DNA of 64,000 nucleotides from Pseudonocardia sp. TRM90224 (GTDB lineage: Bacteria > Actinomycetota > Actinomycetes > Mycobacteriales > Pseudonocardiaceae), in contig NZ_JAJGSX010000021.1 in assembly GCF_021245725.1 (NCBI RefSeq), forward strand, positions 88,449 to 152,448, in the 5' to 3' direction. Of this stretch, positions 8,692 to 16,124 are shown one piece after another (position 1 is the stretch's first letter; every line of letters begins with the position of its first letter). The translations under genes and the position numbers were made by a program. The notes under the pieces were generated by a model, which did not search any database, had not been told where the DNA came from, and saw only the letters and a list, made by a program, of their open reading frames with translations.

Positions 8692-8816
8692 TGCGCACCT
8701 CCACTTTCCGACGGGACGGATGTCCACGCCCCTTGCGCGCTCCACGTCTCACGTTCCACAGCTCACAACGTGAAACTCCCCGCACAGCATCCCGTTCCGG
8801 GTGGGTCTCGCGCACC

Positions 8817-10133
8817 ATGGGGTTCGAGATGAGTCACCTGCACATGAATCGGGCCCAGCGGATGTGGGTGGTGTGGGCCGTCGGGCTGGCGGCCTACCTC
8901 GTCGGCGTCATGCACCGCACCTCGTTCGGCGTAGCGGGGCTCGACGCGGCGCAGCGCTTCTCTGCGGGGCCCGCGCTGCTGTCCGGGTTCCTGGTGCTGC
9001 AGCTGCTGGTCTACGCGATCCTGCAGGTCCCGGCCGGGGTGCTGCTCGACCGCTTCGGGCCGCGCAAGCTCGTCGTCGCCGGCGCGTTGATCATGGCGAG
9101 CGGGCAGGCCCTGCTCGGCCTCGCGACGGGGGTGCCGCTCGCGATCGCCGCGCGTGTGCTCGTCGGTGCAGGCGACGCCTTGACGTTCATCAGCGTTCTC
9201 GCCGTCGTGACGGCATGGTTCCCGAGCCGGCGCGTGCCGGTGATGACCCAGCTCACAGGTCTGCTCGGGCAGTTCGGTCAGGTGCTGAGTGCGGTGCCGC
9301 TCGCGGCGCTGCTGCACGGGCCCGGCTGGACGACCGCGTTCGTCTCCGCCGCCGCGCTGGGGGTGGCCGCGGCCATCGCCGTGCTCGTCGTGGTGCGCGA
9401 CCGCCCGCCGGGCGCGCCGGCGCCACCCCGGGCGGCGTCACCCCGCGAGGTGGTCGAGTCGCTCGTCTGCTCGTGGCGGGAGCCGGGCACCCGGCTCGGC
9501 CTCTGGACGCACACCGGCACGCAGTTCTCCGGCACCGTGTTCGCGCTGCTGTGGGGTGTGCCTTACCTCGTGGCCGGGCAGGGCTTCAGCACGACGGAGG
9601 CCAGCGCGCTGCTGACGATGTTCGTCGTGACAGGGGTTGTCGCCGGACCGCTGTTCGGTGAGTTCACCGCCCGCCATCCGCTCCGGCGTTCGTGGCTGGT
9701 GCTGTCGGTGATCACCGTGACCGCGCTGATGTGGACGATCGTGCTGGCCGTGCCGCCGCCCGCGCCGCGGTGGCTGCTGGTGCTGCTCGTGGTCGTGCTG
9801 GCGCTGGGCGGCCCCGGCTCGATGATCGGCTTCGACTTCGCCCGCACGTTCAACCCCGGACACCGGCAGGGCACCGCCGTCGGCATCGTCAATGTCGGAG
9901 GGTTCGTCGCGTCGCTGCTGGTGGCGCTCGGGGTCGGGATCGTGCTCGGCGCCGTGGGGCCCGGTGGGTACACCCCGGAGTCGTTCCGGGTGGCCTGGAC
10001 GGTGCAGTACGCGATATGGGCGTTCGGGCTGGCCGGCGTGCTCGTCGCGCGCCGCCGGGCGCGGCGCAAGATGGCTGCGCAGGGTGTGGTCGTCCCGCCG
10101 CTGCGCGAGGTGTTGACGCGCCGCCGGCCCTGA
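8817..10133 (+). CDS. MFS transporter
   Basis: Major facilitator superfamily transporter, about 438 aa with twelve hydrophobic segments. The loop 2-3 signature is present as GVLLDRFGPRKLVVAG, and the second half repeats the fold (FGEFTARHPLRRSWL). The arrangement resembles nitrate/nitrite- or sugar-phosphate-type MFS proteins, but the substrate cannot be read from sequence. The start is uncertain: ATG codons at 8817, 8829 and 8844 are all in frame before the first membrane helix, and none has a clear ribosome site. It is divergent from the PAC2 gene. A GGGC/GCCC-type inverted repeat just after the stop (about 10127-10160) may end the transcript. Confidence 0.88.
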   Translation: MGFEMSHLHMNRAQRMWVVWAVGLAAYLVGVMHRTSFGVAGLDAAQRFSAGPALLSGFLVLQLLVYAILQVPAGVLLDRFGPRKLVVAGALIMASGQALLGLATGVPLAIAARVLVGAGDALTFISVLAVVTAWFPSRRVPVMTQLTGLLGQFGQVLSAVPLAALLHGPGWTTAFVSAAALGVAAAIAVLVVVRDRPPGAPAPPRAASPREVVESLVCSWREPGTRLGLWTHTGTQFSGTVFALLWGVPYLVAGQGFSTTEASALLTMFVVTGVVAGPLFGEFTARHPLRRSWLVLSVITVTALMWTIVLAVPPPAPRWLLVLLVVVLALGGPGSMIGFDFARTFNPGHRQGTAVGIVNVGGFVASLLVALGVGIVLGAVGPGGYTPESFRVAWTVQYAIWAFGLAGVLVARRRARRKMAAQGVVVPPLREVLTRRRP

Positions 10134-10190
10134 CGCTCCGCGCTACCCCGATCAGGGCACCGGCCGTCGCAGCCCGTCACACCGCCGGGC

Positions 10191-10224
10191 CGAGTGGATC
10201 ACTCGTTGGTGATAACGATTATCA
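10191..10224 (+). promoter_or_regulatory. Fur/Zur-type box and adjacent palindrome before the ATPase gene
   Basis: TGATAACGATTATCA at 10210-10224 matches the classical Fur-family 7-1-7 box (TGATAATnATTATCA) at all but one position. Immediately upstream, CGAGTG-GAT-CACTCG (10191-10205) is a second perfect 15-bp palindrome. TATCAT at 10220-10225 fits a -10 element, so a repressor on the box would block RNA polymerase. The coding start is 48 bases further on. In actinobacteria iron is mostly sensed by IdeR/DtxR, so Zur (zinc) is the more likely reader, but that is inference. Confidence 0.75.
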
Positions 10225-10272
10225 TCAGCGCCACGGTTCATTTGGCAGTTCATCGGCCCGGAAGGACACGGC

Positions 10273-11237
10273 ATGCGCATCGCCTTCGTCGGCAAGGGCG
10301 GCAGCGGGAAGACGACGTCGGCCGCGGTGTTCAGCCGCTTCGTGGCCGCACTCGGTCGCCCGGTGCTCGCCGTCGACGCCGACATCAACCAGCACCTCGG
10401 CCAGGCGCTCGGCGACGAGGGAGCGCCGCCGCGCGCGCTCGGCACCGACCTCGGTTGGCTCAAGGACCACATGCGCGGCACCAACCCGCGTGTTGCATCG
10501 GCGGCGTCGATGATCAAGACGACGCCGCCGGGTGCCGGCTCCCGCCTGCTCGACCTCGACCCGTCCGGCGAGCTGCTCTCGCGGTATTCGGCCGTGGCCC
10601 CGGGTGGCGTGCGCTACGTCGTCACCGGCGCGTTCGACGAGGCCGACATCGGCGTCTCCTGCTACCACTCCAAGACCGGGGCGGTGGAGCTCTACCTGAA
10701 CCACCTGCTCGACGGGCCCGGCGAGTACGTGGTGGTCGACATGACCGCGGGCGCGGACGCCTTCGCGTCGGGCCTGTTCACCCGCTTCGACCTGACGGTG
10801 CTGGTCAGCGAGCCGACCCGGCGCGGCGTCGGCGTCTACCGGCAGTACGCCGAGCACGCCGCGGGCCACGGCGTCGAGCTGCGGGTGCTGGGCAACAAGG
10901 TCAGCGACGACGAGGACGCCGGCTGGTTGCGAGAGCAGGTCGGCGACGCGCTGATCGGCTGCATCGGGACGTCGGCGTGGGTGCGCGCAGCCGAACGCGG
11001 CTCCGCGGCTCCCGTCGCCGAGCTGGAGCCGGCCAACCTCGCGGTCCTCGACGCCTGCTCGCCGCGCTCGACGCCCGCGATCGCGACTGGGCCGCTTACC
11101 ACCGCGGTTCGGTCGCCTTCCACCTGCGCAACGCCGAGGCGTGGGGCAACCGCGCCGTCGGCGCGGACCTCGCCGCGCAGGTCGACCCCGATTTCACGTA
11201 CCCGGACTTCACGTACGCACCGCCGGTGTGGGCGTGA
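10273..11237 (+). CDS. P-loop ATPase, CooC/MinD-like, with a one-base frameshift near 11054
   Basis: SIMIBI-class ATP-binding protein, about 321 aa once the frame is repaired. The N-terminus is MRIAFVGKGGSGKTT with the deviant Walker A at residues 7-14, then VLAVDADINQHLG. VVVDMTAGADAFASGLFTRFD is a Walker B-like region, and VLGNKVS matches the base-binding NKxD-type position. Relatives mature metal enzymes (CooC) or place proteins (MinD/ArsA). After about base 11054 the original frame degrades into Arg/Pro-rich sequence. The frame one base back gives a convincing tail (LAALDARDRDWAAYHRG ... HLRNAEAWGN ... DFTYAPPVWA) ending at 11237. One base appears deleted, by mutation or sequencing error. 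GGAAGGACACGGC precedes the ATG; the Fur/Zur-type box lies upstream. Confidence 0.8.
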
Positions 11238-11281
11238 TCATCCGGACCGTCCAGGTATCTCATCCAACTCGGGAGGAAACC

Positions 11282-11677
11282 GTGTCGCTCGATGTCCCCA
11301 CCCACGTGCTCGATGCCGCTGAGCGCGGCGAGCTCGACGATGCGCAGTTCGTCGCCGTCGTGCGCGAGTCGCTGCCCTACGCGTGGGAGGTGATCTCCTC
11401 CGCGGCTGCCGACCAGGTCGCCCGTCCGGACGCACCGTTCGGCGAGCACGAGGTGCCGCCGCCGTCGGAGCAGGCCCGCGGGCAGCTGCTGCGCGCCCTG
11501 GCCAGCAACGCGATCCGCGGTGCGCTCGAGCGCCACTTCGGCGTCGTGCTGGCGTTCCAGAACTGCCACCGCGTCGCCGCGTTCGCGCCGTCGCAGGTCG
11601 GCTCGCCGATGTACCGCGAGTTCATCAGCGTGCGGGGGCAGGTGCTCAACCAGAGCCCCGAGCTGCGCGACTGCTGA
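11282..11677 (+). CDS. Conserved small protein partner of the P-loop ATPase
   Basis: 131-aa soluble protein starting at GTG after a strong GGGAGGAAA. I recognise it as a protein that follows the same ATPase in other actinobacteria, but know no function for it. Visible features are LDAAERGELDDAQFVAVVRESLPYAW, a central PPPSEQARGQLLRALASNAI, and a well-defined C-terminal half with RHFGVVLAFQNCHRVAAF and LNQSPELRDC. The two cysteines and single histidine pairs (NCH and the C-terminal DC) could bind a metal, which would suit the Fur/Zur-type box ahead of the ATPase, but this is speculative. It lies 44 bases after the ATPase and is probably in the same transcript. A strong terminator follows at once. 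Confidence 0.8.
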   Translation: MSLDVPTHVLDAAERGELDDAQFVAVVRESLPYAWEVISSAAADQVARPDAPFGEHEVPPPSEQARGQLLRALASNAIRGALERHFGVVLAFQNCHRVAAFAPSQVGSPMYREFISVRGQVLNQSPELRDC

Positions 11678-11690
11678 TCCTGCGCATGCA

Positions 11691-11726
11691 GAACAGGCCC
11701 CCGGTGCACGCGCCGGGGGCCTGTTC
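11691..11726. terminator. Strong bidirectional terminator
   Basis: Perfect 14-bp stem, GAACAGGCCCCCGG (11691-11704) pairing with 11713-11726, with an 8-base loop, centred between the convergent small-protein and PadR genes. Confidence 0.88.
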
Positions 11727-11743
11727 CACGTGGTGGCGGTCGG

Positions 11744-12496
11744 CTACTCCGCGAGCAGCCGGTAGATCGTCTTGCGGGCCTCGGCGAGCGCTGCCGACGC
11801 CGCGGTGACCTGCTCCGGCGTGCCTGCGCCCATGACCTGCTGCGCGGCCGCGTTCAGCTGGCCCAGCTGCTCCCACAGCTCCGTCGACTCGTCATCGGCG
11901 GCACCGCGGCCGACCGACTCCCATACCGCGTCGAGCTCGGCGCGGTGCTCCTCGACGTACGCCGTGCCGCTCTCGGTGAGCTGCACGACCCGGCGGCCTT
12001 CGGCCTTCTCGATCCGGACCAGGCCCTCGTCCTCCAGCTGCGAGAGCGTGGGGTAGACGGAGCCGGGGCTGGGGCGCCAGGCGCCACCGGTGCGGTCCGC
12101 GATCTCCTGGATGATCTCGTAGCCGTGCCGCGGCTGCTCCGCGACCAGCGCGAGCACCGCGATGCGGATGTCGCCGCGTGCGGTGCGCCGGCCACGGCCG
12201 CGGCCGCGAGGGCCGGGGAAGCCGTGGCGTCCCGGACCGAAGCCCGGGCCGAACCCGGGGCCGAAGCCGCCGGGGCCGGGACCGAACGGCGGTCCGCCGC
12301 GGCGGCCCCGCCTTCCCGGTCCGCGCCGGAGGCGGTCCCGGAGATCTTCGGGATGCGGTCCGTCGTCGGCGTCCCCGGTGCCTGGGCCACGGCCGTGCGG
12401 GACGTCCATGCCGGCCGCCATGGCGGCGAAGGGTGCGCGCATCCGGCGCGACCAGCCGCTCATCGGGTGCTCCCAGGGGGTGTTGATGGCGTTCAT
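11744..12496 (-). CDS. PadR family transcriptional regulator
   Basis: 250-aa PadR-type repressor. The N-terminal part (to about 115) is low-complexity: a run of GPG, FGPGFGPG and RGRGR repeats that looks disordered and basic. The winged helix follows at about 118-195 (IRIAVLALVAEQPRHGYEI, GSVYPTLSQLEDEGLV, GRRVVQLTESG), then an Ala/Glu-rich helical dimerisation domain to the end. ATG at 12496 is chosen because GAGGAGA lies just upstream; the open frame extends 22 codons further without a start signal. A CGATATATCG palindrome at 12562-12571 in the upstream region fits autoregulation. No transporter is next to it; the downstream neighbours are convergent, so other targets are unknown. Confidence 0.92.
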   Translation of the reverse strand: MNAINTPWEHPMSGWSRRMRAPFAAMAAGMDVPHGRGPGTGDADDGPHPEDLRDRLRRGPGRRGRRGGPPFGPGPGGFGPGFGPGFGPGRHGFPGPRGRGRGRRTARGDIRIAVLALVAEQPRHGYEIIQEIADRTGGAWRPSPGSVYPTLSQLEDEGLVRIEKAEGRRVVQLTESGTAYVEEHRAELDAVWESVGRGAADDESTELWEQLGQLNAAAQQVMGAGTPEQVTAASAALAEARKTIYRLLAE

Positions 12497-12561
12497 GAGT
12501 GTTCTCCTCAGTCTCTGAGCCCTCCGTGCTCCGATAGCACTGAGCAGCTCGTGTGCCATCA

Positions 12562-12571
12562 CGATATATCG
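12562..12571. promoter_or_regulatory. Short palindrome upstream of the PadR gene
   Basis: CGATATATCG is a perfect AT-rich palindrome in GC-rich surroundings, 66 bases before the PadR start and 16 bases from the monooxygenase stop. It is a plausible autoregulatory operator overlapping the PadR promoter. Confidence 0.45.
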
Positions 12572-12586
12572 CTAACTGTCGTTCGA

Positions 12587-13909
12587 CTACGTGAGCTGCG
12601 TCACAGGCGTCTGACGACGCTCCCAGCTCAACGGCTTGGTCGGTGCCGCCCACTCGCCGAAGCTGCGCCGCCGCAACGGCGGCACCGCCTGGCACAAGCG
12701 GAAGAAGGCCCGCGCCGCGGCCGTGCCGATCGCGTTCCCGCCGATGAGCTGCTTGCGGCCCGCGAGAGCCTCCGCGACCGCGGCGTACCCGTGTTCGCGC
12801 ATCCCTTCCTCGTAGGTGGCGACGGCGTCGAGCAGTGGGCGCCGGCCGTCCTGCGCCGCACCGAGCTGCTGGGTGAGCAGCACCGCGTCGCGCATGGCCG
12901 CGTTGCCGCCGAGCCCGCCGATCGGCGGCATGGTGTGCGCGGCGTCGCCGAGGAGCGTCACGTTGGTCGGGGTCCACGGCGGCAGTGCCGGCGACGCCGT
13001 GAACCGCCGCGCGCTGCGCGCCGCGGGTTCGGACTCCGCCAGCAGCCGGCGCAGTGCCGGGTGCCAGTGCGAGATCAGGACGTCGACCGCGACCCGAATG
13101 GCGTCGGAGTCGAGCGAGGTCACGTCGTCGGGCAGCGCGGCCGGGTCGGCGAGCAGCGCGCACAGCACGTACGGGCGGTCGCTCACGTCCGGTGCCGTCC
13201 CGACCGCCGCCTCCAGCTCCGCCAGTGCTCCGGCCGGTGGGACGTACGCGGAGGCGAACAGGCCGACCGGGCCGTTCGCCACGATTGCGTTCATGCCCGT
13301 GCGCAGGCGGGGCGGTATGTGGTCGGTGTCCCCGTCCATGAACACCTTGTGCGCGATCCCGACGACCTCCGCGTCGACCGGCGTGGCCTGCGGGAGGTAC
13401 TGCTTGCGCACGCGGGAGGACGCGCCGTCGGCACCGACGAGCAGGTCGCCGACGGTGCGGTGGCCGTCGGCGAAGATCGCGGCGACCCGGCCGTCGTCGG
13501 TGTGCTCGTAGCGGACGAACTCCGCGCCGAACCGCACTTCGTCGAGACCGGCGAGCAGGAGACGGCGCAGCGTGGCGCGGTCGACGGCGTAGTGGTCCTC
13601 ACCGGGGCCCGCGGCCCGGCCCGGATACATGATCGACTCCTCGATCACGACGAGCTCGGCGAGCTGCTCGGTCAGGAACCCGAAGTCGCCACCGCGCCCG
13701 GACGTCGCGACGAACGTGTCGAACAGGTCCGGGGGCAGCGCGGTCTGCAGCGACCGTGCGCCCGCCGGGTTGATGTGGATGCGGTAGCCCTCCCAGCGCG
13801 CGCCCGGCGCGCTGTCGCGCTCGTGGACCTCGACTTCGACGCCCGTGCCGCGCAGCCCCTGCGCGAGCGTCAGACCGCCGATGCCGCCGCCGATCACGAT
13901 CACCTTCAT
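12587..13909 (-). CDS. FAD-dependent monooxygenase
   Basis: 440-aa class A flavoprotein monooxygenase of the aromatic hydroxylase type. GxGxxG is at residues 7-12 (VIGGGIGG), the ribose-binding glutamate follows at VEVHERD, the DG motif is present as LLVGADGASSRVR, and the second FAD motif as LLGDAAHTMPP near residue 320. It would use NAD(P)H and O2 to hydroxylate or epoxidise an organic substrate; related proteins include TetX-like and rebeccamycin-type oxygenases. The ATG overlaps the stop of the TetR gene (13906-13909), so both are made from one transcript and the TetR protein very likely controls it. The substrate is not known. Confidence 0.9.
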   Translation of the reverse strand: MKVIVIGGGIGGLTLAQGLRGTGVEVEVHERDSAPGARWEGYRIHINPAGARSLQTALPPDLFDTFVATSGRGGDFGFLTEQLAELVVIEESIMYPGRAAGPGEDHYAVDRATLRRLLLAGLDEVRFGAEFVRYEHTDDGRVAAIFADGHRTVGDLLVGADGASSRVRKQYLPQATPVDAEVVGIAHKVFMDGDTDHIPPRLRTGMNAIVANGPVGLFASAYVPPAGALAELEAAVGTAPDVSDRPYVLCALLADPAALPDDVTSLDSDAIRVAVDVLISHWHPALRRLLAESEPAARSARRFTASPALPPWTPTNVTLLGDAAHTMPPIGGLGGNAAMRDAVLLTQQLGAAQDGRRPLLDAVATYEEGMREHGYAAVAEALAGRKQLIGGNAIGTAAARAFFRLCQAVPPLRRRSFGEWAAPTKPLSWERRQTPVTQLT

Positions 13910-14472
13910 GTTGTTTCCCCCTTGTTCTCGCTGCTGGTTTCACTGCTGCTGTTGCTGTCGCTGCCGAGCAGTAGGTCTTCGAGCCGGTCGAAGACCGCTT
14001 GCGCGTGCTGGGGCGCGAACCGCGCCCCCTTGACCACCGCGATCACCAGCTCCGCGTCCGCCGCCGGATCGGTGACGTGCGGCAAGAGCAGTTCGATCAG
14101 CGCCTCCCGCCAGCCCTCCTCGATCCGGCGCATCAGCCCGGCGACCGCCGGGTCGCGCTGCGCGCGCAGGTCGAGCTCGGCCGTCACCGTGAAGAGCTGC
14201 GCGTCCTCGACCATCAGCTGCCGCAAGTTGCGCAGGTGGTCGCGCAACCCGCTGCCCGGCGGTGAGGTGCCGAAGAACCGGCTCGTCGTGTATGCGGCGA
14301 CGGCCTCGACCAGCTCCTGCTTCGTTGCGATGTGGTGGTGCAACGTCGAGTGGTCGATCCCGACATCACCCGCCACCTGTCGCAGTCGCAAACCCTCGAA
14401 GCCGACCTCGGCCACCCGTGCGTACGCGGCCGCGACCAGTTGGTCGCGGCGAACCCTGTCTCCACCAACCAC
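13906..14472 (-). CDS. TetR family transcriptional regulator
   Basis: 188 aa. The N-terminal helix-turn-helix (about residues 10-55: QLVAAAYARVAEVGFEGLRL, then VAGDVGIDHSTLHHHIATKQEL) is clear and followed by a helical ligand-binding domain with a C-terminal Ser-rich tail. The GTG at 14472 is preferred because TAGCCT (14480-14485) sits seven bases ahead, the leaderless pattern. The longer frame to 14541 would run through a large hairpin. A perfect CAACCA-AG-TGGTTG palindrome (14466-14479, minus strand) covers the start, which fits autorepression. It is coupled to the FAD monooxygenase and divergent from nitrile hydratase, so it may control both. Confidence 0.9.
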   Translation of the reverse strand: MVGGDRVRRDQLVAAAYARVAEVGFEGLRLRQVAGDVGIDHSTLHHHIATKQELVEAVAAYTTSRFFGTSPPGSGLRDHLRNLRQLMVEDAQLFTVTAELDLRAQRDPAVAGLMRRIEEGWREALIELLLPHVTDPAADAELVIAVVKGARFAPQHAQAVFDRLEDLLLGSDSNSSSETSSENKGETT

Positions 14473-14485
14473 TTGGTTGAGGCTA
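14466..14485 (-). promoter_or_regulatory. Leaderless TetR promoter with overlapping operator palindrome
   Basis: On the minus strand TAGCCT (14485-14480) lies seven bases before the GTG, and CAACCAAGTGGTTG (14479-14466) is a perfect 6-2-6 palindrome spanning the predicted transcription start and the start codon. A TetR dimer bound here would block its own transcription. Confidence 0.6.
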
Positions 14486-14492
14486 CACACCT

Positions 14493-14551
14493 CCCCACCG
14501 TTTTGTGCACTTGCGCGCTTTCTGAGCGCGCAAGTGCACAAAACAGTGGGG
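14493..14551. repeat. Long inverted repeat between divergent promoters (family A)
   Basis: A 26-bp arm (14493-14518) pairs with 14526-14551 with a single mismatch, loop seven bases. It contains CCCCACCGTTTTG, identical to part of the hairpin at 56275-56340. The position is odd: it lies between the divergent TetR and nitrile hydratase promoters, roughly over both -35 regions, so it is not a simple end-of-gene terminator. Confidence 0.8.
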
Positions 14552-14584
14552 AACTTCGGGGCCGGGACGGCCTACGGTGGGCGG

Positions 14585-15208
14585 GTGGCAGCGGGCGACA
14601 CGGGGCAGGCGGCCGGGCAGGTGGCCGGGCACGGCGACAACACGATGGCGCTCAGGGTCGAGGCGCTGGAGTCGCTGCTCGTCGAGAAGGGCTACGTCGA
14701 CCCCGCCGCGCTCGACACGATCATCACGACCTACGAGCGCGACGTCGGGCCGCGCAACGGGGCGCACGTCGTCGCGCTGTCGTGGGTCGACCCGGAGTAC
14801 CGGCAACGGCTGCTCACCGACGCCACCGCCGCGATCGCCGAGCTCGGCTACGGCGGCCGGCAGGGCGAGCACATGGTCGCGCTGGAGAACACCCCCGACG
14901 AGCACCACCTCGTCGTCTGCACGCTCTGCTCGTGCTACCCGTGGCCGGTGCTGGGGCTGCCGCCCACCTGGTACAAGTCGGCGCCCTACCGGTCGCGCGC
15001 GGTGCTCGACCCGCGTGGTGTGCTCGCCGACTTCGGCGTGACGCTCCCGGAGGGCACCCGCATCACGGTGCACGACTCGACGGCGGAGGTCCGCTACCTC
15101 GTCGTGCCGATGCGCCCGCCGGGCACGGACGGGTGGGACGTCGAGGCGCTCGCCGCGCTCGTCACCCGCGACTCCATGATCGGCACCGGCGTGTTGGCGG
15201 CGCCGTGA
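14585..15208 (+). CDS. nthA: Nitrile hydratase subunit alpha (cobalt type)
   Basis: 207 aa. The metal-binding claw is VCTLCSC, the threonine variant typical of cobalt nitrile hydratases (iron enzymes have Ser), followed by YPWPVLGLPPTWYKSAPYRS. The downstream segment VHDSTAEVRYLVVPMRPPGT is also diagnostic. With the beta subunit it should hydrate nitriles to amides in the cytoplasm. GTG at 14585 is supported by TACGGT (14573-14578) six bases ahead (leaderless). The stop overlaps the beta start (GTGA at 15205). The gamma subunit of thiocyanate hydrolase has a similar claw, but in that enzyme the beta part is split into two genes, unlike here. No amidase or activator gene is adjacent. Confidence 0.92.
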   Translation: MAAGDTGQAAGQVAGHGDNTMALRVEALESLLVEKGYVDPAALDTIITTYERDVGPRNGAHVVALSWVDPEYRQRLLTDATAAIAELGYGGRQGEHMVALENTPDEHHLVVCTLCSCYPWPVLGLPPTWYKSAPYRSRAVLDPRGVLADFGVTLPEGTRITVHDSTAEVRYLVVPMRPPGTDGWDVEALAALVTRDSMIGTGVLAAP

Positions 15209-15888
15209 ACGGCGCTGCGGACCTCGGCGGGATGATGGGTTTCGGGCCGGTCGTGCCCGAACCGGAGGACGAGCGGTTCCACGCCGACTGGGAACGCAGG
15301 GCACTCGCGCTCACCCTCGCCGCGGCCCGCCCCGGTCGCTGGAACATCGACCAGAGCCGCCATGCACGAGAGACCCTGCACCCCGCCGTCTACCTGACGT
15401 CGAGCTACTACGCGATCTGGGTGCAAGGGCTCGAGCGGCTGCTCGTGTCATCGGGGCTGGTCAGCGCCGAGGAGATCGCGCAGCGGCGCGCGCTCGGCCC
15501 CGGCGAGCCCGCCCGGGTGCTGACTGCGGCGGAGGTTCCTGCCGTGCTGGCCACGGGGACGCGCGCCGACCGGCCCGAACACCGGCCGGCCGCGTTCGCG
15601 GTCGGCGAGCCCGTCCGCACGGTGGTGCGCAACCCCACCGGGCACACCCGCCTGCCCCGGTACGCCCGCGGGAAGGCCGGGGTCGTCGAGCGGGTCCACG
15701 GCGTGCACGTCCTGCCCGACGCACACGCGCACGGGCTCGGTGAACAGCCGGAATGGCTCTACACGGTGCGGTTCGACGGGCGGGAGCTCTGGGGCGCCGA
15801 CGCCGCTGCCGACCTCACCGTCACGATCGACGCGTGGGAGAGCTACCTCGAACCGGGAACCCGGGAGGGTTCCCCTTCGTCAGCATGA
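15205..15888 (+). CDS. nthB: Nitrile hydratase subunit beta
   Basis: 227 aa, normal length for the family. The N-terminus NGAADLGGMMGFGPV is the beta signature, and QSRHARETLHPAVYLTSSYY carries the arginine that hydrogen-bonds to the oxidised claw cysteines of the alpha subunit. The C-terminal half is a small beta-barrel (RYARGKAGVVERVHGVHVLP ... WLYTVRFDGRELWG). Translation is coupled to alpha through the overlapping GTGA. In many cobalt nitrile hydratase operons the next gene is a metallochaperone/activator of about 100-150 aa; the next ORF here encodes only a 57-residue membrane peptide, so activation must be done by something outside the window or differently. Confidence 0.93.
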   Translation: MNGAADLGGMMGFGPVVPEPEDERFHADWERRALALTLAAARPGRWNIDQSRHARETLHPAVYLTSSYYAIWVQGLERLLVSSGLVSAEEIAQRRALGPGEPARVLTAAEVPAVLATGTRADRPEHRPAAFAVGEPVRTVVRNPTGHTRLPRYARGKAGVVERVHGVHVLPDAHAHGLGEQPEWLYTVRFDGRELWGADAAADLTVTIDAWESYLEPGTREGSPSSA

Positions 15889-15937
15889 TGTCGGGCTCCG
15901 TGGGCTCCGAAGGTGGATCAGCGAAGGTGAGGCAGCT

Positions 15938-16111
15938 GTGAAGATAGTGAAGATCCTCGGCATCGCGCTGGCCGTGTGGATCGCGCTCTCGTTGCTGGGT
16001 GCTGTGTTCAAGTTCCTGGTGTGGGCTCTCGTGATCGGCGGTGTGCTCTTCGTCGGCGCCGCCGCGTACACGGCGATCCGCAACCGTTCCCAGCGGTCCA
16101 TCGGCCGCTGA
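15938..16111 (+). CDS. Small membrane protein, 57 aa
   Basis: Two hydrophobic helices (about residues 5-20 and 25-45) with a basic C-terminal tail (AIRNRSQRSIGR). GTG start after AAGGTGAGG. It lies 49 bases after nitrile hydratase beta in the same direction. No known family; hydrophobic peptides of this size are often missed. It may be co-transcribed, but nothing in it resembles a nitrile hydratase activator. Confidence 0.6.
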   Translation: MKIVKILGIALAVWIALSLLGAVFKFLVWALVIGGVLFVGAAAYTAIRNRSQRSIGR

Positions 16112-16124
16112 CCCCGGGTTCGGC

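Noticed and set aside
11945..14584. N-terminal extension of the nitrile hydratase alpha frame by about 880 codons
   Set aside because: The extension is antisense to PadR, FAD monooxygenase and TetR genes. A leaderless start at 14585 explains the real gene.
14585..15888. Thiocyanate hydrolase instead of nitrile hydratase
   Set aside because: The metal claw is shared, but thiocyanate hydrolase splits the beta part into two genes; here it is a single 227-aa subunit with the nitrile hydratase N-terminal signature.
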